Shown: positions 1-4,521 of the stretch, one piece after another
How the letters are laid out: the number at the start of each line of letters is the position of its first letter
How positions within the stretch are numbered: the stretch's first letter is position 1
NCBI GenBank assembly: GCA_964650405.1
Contig: CAZYTO010000235.1
Location: 1-9,317 of the forward strand
Reading direction: 5' to 3'
DNA: 9,317 bases
DNA from: CAZYTO01 sp964650405
GTDB taxonomy: Bacteria > Acidobacteriota > Thermoanaerobaculia > Gp7-AA8
The notes under the pieces: model-generated
What the model saw: the letters and a program-made list of their open reading frames with translations, nothing else
What the model was told of the DNA's origin: nothing
Databases searched by the model: none
Position numbers and translations under genes: made by a program

Positions 1-15
1 GAGACTCCGTCGTAA

Positions 16-744
16 GCCCCCTGCACCGGAACCATATTCGCCGACTGGACGCGGGTTCTCACCGGCGGCAACCTGTCCCTGAACCTCGGGCACGTCTCGG
101 CGGCCTTCGTGGGTGAAACGTCCATCTTCGGGTTCATCTCTCCGATCATGGGCGCGCGTTACCGTTTCGAGGCCCAGGCCCTGAGCGGCGACCTCAAGTT
201 CGAGACGGCGCTGGCCGACGTGCGCAAGTACTGGTACGTCCGCCCCTTCACCTTCGCCCTGCGCGGCATCCACTACGGCCGCTACGGTACGGACGCGGAG
301 AACCCGCTGCTGTCGCCCCTCTACATCGGCGACGACTACCTCATCCGTGGCTACAACATCAGCTCGATCGGTCTGAACGAGTGCAAGGCCCCCTCGGGAT
401 CGACCGCCTGCCCCGTCTTCGACCGCCTCGTGGGCTCGAAGCTCGCCGTGGCCAACGCCGAGATGCGCGTCCCGCTCTTCGGCAACCAGCAGTACGGCCT
501 GGCCCGCGGCTTCATCCCCACGGAAGTCGTCGGCTTCATCGACGCCGGCACGGCCTGGAGCAAGGGGCAATCACCGAAGCTGACGTTCAAGACCGACACT
601 CAGGACCTCGTCCCGGTCTTCAGCGCCGGCATCAGCCTGCGCATGCTCCTCAGCTACATCCCGCTCGAGTTCTACTGGGCTAAGCCGTTCCAGCGCCCCG
701 ACGCGGGATGGCAGTTCGGATTCAACATCCTGCCGGGGTGGTAG
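16..744 (+). CDS. C-terminal beta-barrel of an Omp85 (BamA/TamA-like) outer-membrane protein, 5' incomplete
   Basis: The reading frame is open from 16 to the TAG at 742-744. The first usual start codon in frame is a GTG at 109, which gives 211 aa, but the similarity pattern begins upstream of it, so GTG 109 is unlikely to be the true start. The translation is rich in alternating beta-strand patterns. It carries the Omp85 loop-6 hallmark (V/I)RG(F/Y) as LIRGYNI at 340-360, and a GFIDAGTAW strand typical of the bacterial surface antigen barrel (PF01103 type). It ends in an aromatic residue, as expected of a beta-signal (GFNILPGW). In this family the barrel usually follows POTRA domains or, in some soil bacteria, a TolB-like propeller; neither lies inside the window. 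An in-frame TAA at 13-15 closes the frame near the left edge, so this is either a broken gene or an edge or sequencing artefact. The fold is fairly certain, while substrate and role are unknown. Confidence 0.75.
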   Translation, partial: APCTGTIFADWTRVLTGGNLSLNLGHVSAAFVGETSIFGFISPIMGARYRFEAQALSGDLKFETALADVRKYWYVRPFTFALRGIHYGRYGTDAENPLLSPLYIGDDYLIRGYNISSIGLNECKAPSGSTACPVFDRLVGSKLAVANAEMRVPLFGNQQYGLARGFIPTEVVGFIDAGTAWSKGQSPKLTFKTDTQDLVPVFSAGISLRMLLSYIPLEFYWAKPFQRPDAGWQFGFNILPGW

Positions 745-747
745 GGC

Positions 748-789
748 GGGTGACGGGTACGGGGTGACAGGTACCGGGTATCAGGTAGT
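748..789. repeat. Three imperfect 14-bp tandem repeats behind the barrel gene
   Basis: Positions 748-761, 762-775 and 776-789 are successive variants of GGGTGACRGGTACC. The first two copies are nearly identical and the third has drifted (GGGTATCAGGTAGT). The array begins 3 nt after the stop codon of the barrel gene and runs into the hairpin at 788-821. No protein is encoded here. The style (short degenerate tandem units directly behind a stop codon) resembles the 8-bp arrays elsewhere in the window, although the unit sequence differs. Confidence 0.7.
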
Positions 790-821
790 GCCGGGGTGAG
801 CGGAATGGCTCGCCCCGGTAC
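788..821 (+). terminator. Stem-loop, probable terminator of the barrel gene
   Basis: Positions 788-801 pair with 808-821 in a 14-bp GC-rich stem with two G-U wobbles on the plus-strand RNA and a 6-nt loop (GGAATG). It is followed by TTCGCTTCT, which is only moderately T-rich. The place, between the barrel stop and the next start at 840, fits an intrinsic terminator. It could instead be a leader hairpin of the downstream zincin-like gene. Confidence 0.5.
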
Positions 822-839
822 TTCGCTTCTGTAGCGGCG

Positions 840-1208
840 ATGCACGTCGCTGCCACCGAATTCGAAGAGCTCGTGGAGCGGGCGCTGGAGAGCCTTCCGA
901 AGCGATTCGCCGACCTGGTGCAGAACGTGGCCATCGTCGTCGAGGACGAGCCGTCCGAGAACGACCTCGACGCCCTCGACGACGACGCCTACGACGCGGG
1001 CCACGAGCTGCTCGGCCTCTACCGAGGAATCCCGCGAACCCGGCGCACCCACGACATGTTCATGCTTCCCGACCAGATCGCCATCTTCCGCGGCCCGATC
1101 CTCCGCGTCTGCCACACGCGCCAGGACGTCATTCGCCAGGTGCGCGAGACCGTCATCCACGAGCTGGGACACTACTTCGGCCTCGCGGACGAGGACATGG
1201 CGTACTGA
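840..1208 (+). CDS. Small zincin-like metallopeptidase-family protein (HExxH)
   Basis: The product has 122 residues, the usual length for the Zincin_1 / MMP37-like family (PF06262, formerly DUF1025). Near the C-terminus is the zinc-binding signature HELGHYFGLADED, with His107, Glu108 and His111 as the expected zinc ligands and general base, and Asp117 as a possible third ligand by analogy with HExxHxxGxxD metzincin-like motifs. The N-terminal stretch FEELVERALESLPKRF followed by VAIVVEDEPS is characteristic of the family and supports ATG 840 as the start, although no clear Shine-Dalgarno sequence precedes it. There is no signal peptide or membrane segment, so it should be cytoplasmic. Members are widespread single-domain proteins of unclear physiological substrate, and peptidase activity is inferred from the motif only. 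The gene is convergent with the SDR gene; the gap holds only the repeat element at 1209-1297. Confidence 0.88.
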   Translation: MHVAATEFEELVERALESLPKRFADLVQNVAIVVEDEPSENDLDALDDDAYDAGHELLGLYRGIPRTRRTHDMFMLPDQIAIFRGPILRVCHTRQDVIRQVRETVIHELGHYFGLADEDMAY

Positions 1209-1297
1209 TTCGCTGGTCGCTGATGGCTGATCCGTCCCAGGAGTACTGACACGAATCAGCGAATAAGCGAATAAGCGATTAGGCGAATAAGCGACTC
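1206..1297. repeat. Stop-to-stop repeat element with 8-bp gcgaataa units (copy 1)
   Basis: The right half is a tandem array of 8-bp units: gcgaataa at 1259-1266 and 1267-1274, gcgattag at 1275-1282, gcgaataa at 1283-1290, and a final gcgact at 1291-1296. The left half (1207-1223) carries tcgctggtcgctg and pairs imperfectly with 1256-1273, giving two helical blocks of about 7 bp separated by a small internal loop. The element starts at the zincin-like stop codon and ends 1 nt before the SDR stop codon (1298-1300), so it occupies the entire convergent gap. It could act as a bidirectional terminator. A second element of the same kind lies at 3331-3483. Confidence 0.75.
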
Positions 1298-2083
1298 TTA
1301 GTCCGCCACGCCTCCCATGGTCAGGTTGACGGTGGTTCCCATGATCCCGCTGGCCTTGTCGGACGCAAGGAAGACCGCGGTGTTTGCCGCTTCCTCGAGC
1401 GCCATGACCCGCCGCGGATGGCTCATGCCTGCCAGGTACGCCTGGAACTGTTCCCAGGTCATGCCCGCTGCCTTGAGCTCGAAGAGCTCCTTCATCGTGC
1501 CCGTCTCCGGCAAACCGTGCGGTCGCAGACCGACTACGCGGATGCCCTCAGGTGCGAGCTCGACCGAGAGGTCTCGGGTCAGTGCCTCCTTGGCGGCAAG
1601 CGCCGGACCGTAACCTCCGTTCAACCGCGTGCCCGCCCGCGCGGGGAGAGCGGTCACTGTCATGATCACGCCCGACTTGTTGGGGATCATCCGCCGGGCC
1701 GCGAGGCGTGCGGTGAGGAAGTACGACGTCGCATAATCCGTGATGGGCAGAGCAAACTGCCTTACATCCAGCTCGACCAGAGGGACACCTACGACCTTCG
1801 CAGTCGTCAACCCGACCGCGTTGAACGAGATATCGACGCGGCCCGCCTTGTCCATCACGGTCTGCAGGTGCTTGTCCACGGCCTTCTCCTCGAGCGCGTC
1901 CACCTCCGCCGCCTCCGCGGATCCGCCGGCAGAAACAATCTCCTTGGCTACCGCTTCGACTGCGGCCCGGCGGCGCCCGGTGAGAAAGACCCTGGCCCCC
2001 TCGCTCGCGAAAGCGCGGGCCACAGCGCCGCCGATCGCACCTCCGGCTCCGTAGATCACTGCTACTTTGTTCTTCAGCATCAT
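1298..2083 (-). CDS. Atypical SDR-family oxidoreductase
   Basis: The product is a 261-residue classical-length short-chain dehydrogenase with a Rossmann fold. The N-terminal cofactor loop is YGAGGAIGG at residues 11-19 (canonical TGxxxGIG), TGRRR at 35-39 suggests an NADP(H) preference, D62 lies in the VDA motif, and N88 lies in FNAVG, the NNAG equivalent. The catalytic part is unusual: the Ser position holds Thr144 (VIMTVTA), and the residue four before Lys165 is Ala161, so the canonical YxxxK Tyr is missing; Tyr158 is three positions earlier. The start is the first of two ATGs (2083), preceded by a purine-rich GGAAAGGAAGGAAG. The frame stays open upstream to 2203, but that stretch shows no family similarity. 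The gene is divergent from the sigma factor gene, 242 nt apart. Substrate is unknown, and a true redox role is less certain than the fold. Confidence 0.88.
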   Translation of the reverse strand: MMLKNKVAVIYGAGGAIGGAVARAFASEGARVFLTGRRRAAVEAVAKEIVSAGGSAEAAEVDALEEKAVDKHLQTVMDKAGRVDISFNAVGLTTAKVVGVPLVELDVRQFALPITDYATSYFLTARLAARRMIPNKSGVIMTVTALPARAGTRLNGGYGPALAAKEALTRDLSVELAPEGIRVVGLRPHGLPETGTMKELFELKAAGMTWEQFQAYLAGMSHPRRVMALEEAANTAVFLASDKASGIMGTTVNLTMGGVAD

Positions 2084-2101
2084 CTTCCTTCCTTTCCGGC
2101 C

Positions 2102-2117
2102 CGGGTGGTGACACCCG
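2102..2117 (-). promoter_or_regulatory. Inverted repeat in the SDR leader
   Basis: CGGGTG at 2102-2107 and CACCCG at 2112-2117 form a perfect 6-bp inverted repeat around a 4-nt loop, about 20 nt upstream of the SDR start and just outside its Shine-Dalgarno region. It may be an operator or a leader hairpin. The rest of the 242-nt divergent gap shows no gene that I can support. Confidence 0.35.
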
Positions 2118-2253
2118 CCCGTTTCATGAGTCAGATCGACCGATGACCTCAGGCATGGCTGCCGAGTGCAATCCAGCGACGTCCGGATGGTCAAAGCCGT
2201 CAACGGATGCAGACACCGCGGCGCGCCGAAACTGGGCGGTCACCACCACCGGA

Positions 2254-2279
2254 TTCACGCTTCGGCCATGTGCTATAAG
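2254..2279 (+). promoter_or_regulatory. Candidate extended -10 promoter for the sigma factor gene
   Basis: TGCTATAAG at 2271-2279 matches an extended -10 element (TG-n-TATAAT type) with one mismatch. An upstream TTCACG at 2254-2259 is a poor -35 at only 14 nt spacing, which an extended -10 promoter could tolerate. Transcription would start near 2286, about 40 nt before the GTG start. In a GC-rich gap this AT-rich block stands out, but the call rests on the consensus alone. Confidence 0.4.
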
Positions 2280-2325
2280 AAAGGGAAGGGCGATACGTGC
2301 GGGAACACGGTGACGCGATGGTGAG

Positions 2326-3333
2326 GTGGTGACAGCCGACCTGATCTCGAAGGCGCGGGCCATGGACGGCGACGCGTTCCGGGAGCTGACCGAGCCCCAC
2401 CGGCGCGAGTTGCAGGTGCACTGCTACCGGATGCTGGGATCCTTCCATGATGCCGAGGATGCCCTGCAGGACACGATGCTGGCCGCGTGGCAGGGCCTCG
2501 GAGGATTCGAAGGACGGGCCTCGCTCCGCACCTGGCTTTACAAGATCGCCACCAACCGCTGTCTCAACGCGCGTCGCTCCGCCAGCCGGCGGCCTCCGAC
2601 GGAATGGAACGTGCCCGGAGTGGAACAGCCCGAGCCCTTCCGGCTCGGCGAGGTCGTATGGCTCGAGCCCCTTCCCGACACGCTCTTCGAAGGTGCGATC
2701 GACGCGCCGCCCGGACCCGACGCCCGCTACGAGCGGACCGAATCCATCTCCCTCGCCTTCGTGAAGGGCCTTCAGCTCCTGCCGCCCCGCCAGCTCGCCG
2801 TCCTCATCCTGCGTGACGTTCTCGGATTTCGCGCCAACGAGGTGGCCGGGATGCTGGACTCGACCGTCGAGTCGGTCAACGGCGCCCTGAAACGGGCGCG
2901 CGCCAGCCTGCAGCGCCGGAAGCCGCCGGCCGCCGGCCGCGAATCACCGGCCGCCTCCGACGCATCCTCCGAGGAGGAGATCGTAGCCAAGTTCGTCCGC
3001 GCGTACGAGGCCGCCGATCTGGACGCGATCGTGGCCCTTCTGACCGACGACGTCTTCATCTCCATGCCGCCGATGCCGTTCGAATACGAGGGCCGCGACG
3101 CCGTGGCCCGCTTCTGCGCCAGCATCTTCGGCGCCGGTCGGAGATTCGACCTCCTGCCGGCGCGGGCCAACGGTCAGCCTGCGTTCGGCGCCTACCTGCG
3201 CGGCCCCGCCCGCACCCACCCGGGCGTCGGCCTCATCGTCCTCACCCTCACCGGCGACCGGATCTCCGCCATGACCCGCTTCAACGACAGCGTGCTTCCG
3301 TCGTTCGGGCTGCCGGGAGCGATCGCGCAGTAG
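2326..3333 (+). CDS. ECF sigma-70 factor with SnoaL-like C-terminal domain (SigX5/TIGR02960-like)
   Basis: The product is a 335-residue RNA polymerase sigma factor, much longer than a minimal ECF factor of about 190 aa. Region 2 covers about residues 12-80, with ELQVHCYRMLGS, DAED at 42-45 and the LRTWLYKIATNRCLNARR core-binding and -10 segment. A linker holds EVVWLEPLPD, which is typical of the SigX5/TIGR02960 group. Region 4 runs from about 143 to 195, with LLPPRQLAVLILRDVLGF and the helix-turn-helix. Residues about 216-330 form a SnoaL/NTF2-like domain, known in several ECF groups to modulate the sigma factor in cis instead of a separate anti-sigma factor; no anti-sigma gene is visible here. 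Two adjacent GTG codons (2326, 2329) follow an in-frame stop at 2311-2313; family alignment favours one of them over ATG 2362. The gene is divergent from the SDR, a possible target. Target promoters are unknown. Confidence 0.9.
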   Translation: MVTADLISKARAMDGDAFRELTEPHRRELQVHCYRMLGSFHDAEDALQDTMLAAWQGLGGFEGRASLRTWLYKIATNRCLNARRSASRRPPTEWNVPGVEQPEPFRLGEVVWLEPLPDTLFEGAIDAPPGPDARYERTESISLAFVKGLQLLPPRQLAVLILRDVLGFRANEVAGMLDSTVESVNGALKRARASLQRRKPPAAGRESPAASDASSEEEIVAKFVRAYEAADLDAIVALLTDDVFISMPPMPFEYEGRDAVARFCASIFGAGRRFDLLPARANGQPAFGAYLRGPARTHPGVGLIVLTLTGDRISAMTRFNDSVLPSFGLPGAIAQ

Positions 3334-3483
3334 GCGCTTAATCGCTGAGGTGCTTAATCGCTGGTCGCTGGTCGCTGTGCACCCTTCTTCTCCGGGTGCC
3401 TTGGAGGGCTCCGCCGCGATACTGCGACCCGCGACCAGCGACTAAGCGAATAAGCGAATAAGCGTATAAGCGAATAAGCGACT
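3331..3483. repeat. Stop-to-stop repeat element with 8-bp gcgaataa units (copy 2), long hairpin
   Basis: The right half is an 8-bp array: gcgactaa 3438-3445, gcgaataa 3446-3453 and 3454-3461, gcgtataa 3462-3469, gcgaataa 3470-3477, and gcgact 3478-3483. The left half has gcttaatcgct words and 7-bp tcgctgg repeats (3358-3377). Positions 3351-3377 are the inverse complement of 3422-3448 at 23 of 27 positions, with one of the four differences a G-U wobble. This gives a long stem around a 44-nt loop that contains a smaller CACCC/GGGTG hairpin. The element starts at the sigma factor stop codon and abuts the FKBP stop codon (3484-3486). Its final 14 bases are identical to those of copy 1 (1283-1296). 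Confidence 0.8.
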
Positions 3484-4296
3484 TCACTGAACGATCTTGA
3501 TCAGCTCCACGTCGAACACCAGCATGCCGTGCGGCTTGTTGGGAGTTTCGCCGTAGGCGAGATCGCCCGGGACCCAGAAACGCGTTTTCTCGCCCTCGGT
3601 CATGAACTGCAGTCCTTCGCGCCAGCCGGCGATGACGTTCTCCAGGCCGAACTCCGAGGGCTCGCCCCGCATGATGGAGCTGTCGAAGGGCTTGCCGTCC
3701 GTCGTCCAGCCGCTGTAGTGCACGCGCACGATCGAGCTGCGTTTCGGGTGTTTCGTCCCGGTGCCGGGCTTGAGGACCTTGTAGACCAGGCCCGACTTCG
3801 TCGTCGTGGCGTCGGCGGGAGGCGCGGCCACGTCGGACGGGACCGGCGGCGCCTTGATAACTTCCACCAGATCGATGTCGGCGACGAGATGACCGCCGGG
3901 CGGCACACGGCCCGCGGCGCCCATCGACTCGGGGATCCAGATGCGGCGCGTCTCGCCCGGGCGCATCTGCTGCAGCACGGTCCGCAGGCCGTCGAACAGC
4001 TTGCGCACCGGTGTGACGACCGTGCCCGGGGCAGCGATCCAGTCGACGAGCTTTCCGCCCGGCGAGGCCCAGATCGTGTAGCGGATGCGCGCTACGTCGG
4101 TGTCCGTCACGACGTCCGTCCCCGTGGGAGGGACGAGTTGTTTCGCATAGAAGCCGGCGATGCCCAGCGACTCCGCTCCGGCCGAGACCTTGTCCAGATC
4201 GGGCGGCGGCGGGGGGGCGGTGGCGGGCACGAACTTCTTCGGTGCGGCAGCCACGAGGAGGAGAAAGATCAGGGGCAGGGCGAGGGTCCGTTTCAT
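3484..4296 (-). CDS. Exported FKBP-type peptidyl-prolyl isomerase with two FKBP-like domains
   Basis: The product has 270 residues. It starts with a Sec-type signal peptide, MKRTLALPLIFLLLVAAA, without a lipobox, so it should be periplasmic or secreted; ATG 4296 is chosen because the hydrophobic segment follows directly. The C-terminal domain (about 165-270) is a good FKBP domain: VHYSGW with His193-Tyr194, DGKPFDSS, VIAGWREGLQFM with the pocket Trp, AYGE, and MLVFDVELIKI. These are the residues that form the proline-binding pocket. The domain at about 66-147 is FKBP-like but degraded (RIRYTIWASPGGKLVD, GLRTVLQQMRPGE, HLVADIDLVEV). It lacks the pocket Trp and the AYG Tyr, so it is probably non-catalytic and used for substrate binding or dimerisation. 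Expected role: cis-trans prolyl isomerisation and chaperoning of envelope proteins. No strong Shine-Dalgarno sequence is visible. The gene is convergent with the sigma factor gene and divergent from the VWA lipoprotein gene. Confidence 0.92.
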   Translation of the reverse strand: MKRTLALPLIFLLLVAAAPKKFVPATAPPPPPDLDKVSAGAESLGIAGFYAKQLVPPTGTDVVTDTDVARIRYTIWASPGGKLVDWIAAPGTVVTPVRKLFDGLRTVLQQMRPGETRRIWIPESMGAAGRVPPGGHLVADIDLVEVIKAPPVPSDVAAPPADATTTKSGLVYKVLKPGTGTKHPKRSSIVRVHYSGWTTDGKPFDSSIMRGEPSEFGLENVIAGWREGLQFMTEGEKTRFWVPGDLAYGETPNKPHGMLVFDVELIKIVQ

Positions 4297-4442
4297 AGAG
4301 CGCGCATTATCGCATCCAGCCAATTGAATACCGGCGTCCACATCGATTGATTCCGCCGCTGTTACAGAAGGGTCATCTCGCTGGTCACGTGTGAGTTACA
4401 GGCCTGGCACACACGGCAGTGCGCATGCACGGACAAGCCGCC

Positions 4443-4509
4443 GGTGAGCGGAAGCAGACGGCGAGCGGCGGCGCTGCACCCGCCGCCCGCTGGCCGTCTC
4501 CCGCTCACC
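4443..4509 (+). promoter_or_regulatory. Long leader hairpin directly before the VWA gene's ribosome-binding site
   Basis: Stem blocks are 4443-4451 with 4501-4509 (9 bp), 4456-4461 with 4494-4499 (6 bp), 4464-4468 with 4487-4491 (5 bp) and 4469-4473 with 4481-4485 (5 bp), closing a 7-nt loop. The structure therefore has about 25 pairs with small internal loops. It ends immediately before AAAGGAGG (4510-4517) and the ATG at 4522. A structure here could protect the mRNA 5' end, attenuate transcription, or gate ribosome access. No known riboswitch class is recognised. The rest of the 4297-4521 gap shows no supportable gene. Confidence 0.6.
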
Positions 4510-4521
4510 AAAGGAGGCTTC

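Noticed and set aside
1259..1296. gcgaataa array as a CRISPR-like array
   Set aside because: Units are 8 bp with no spacers between them, and no cas gene is present.
1418..2146. 242-codon plus-strand frame opposite the SDR gene
   Set aside because: It is antisense to a well-supported SDR. The product is Arg/His-rich low complexity with no recognisable domain.
2084..2203. 40-residue N-terminal extension of the SDR
   Set aside because: It has no family similarity, and the ATG at 2083 has a purine-rich ribosome-binding site directly before the Rossmann start.
3529..4350. 273-codon plus-strand frame opposite the FKBP gene
   Set aside because: The minus strand has a signal peptide and FKBP motifs; this frame gives Arg/His/Asp-rich low-complexity sequence.
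4443..4509. Leader hairpin as a known riboswitch
   Set aside because: It is a single long stem without the junctions or conserved loops of riboswitch classes I know.
4444..4521. GTG 4444 as start of the VWA lipoprotein
   Set aside because: It would put 26 residues before the lipoprotein signal and would use codons that form the leader hairpin. ATG 4522 has a perfect Shine-Dalgarno sequence.
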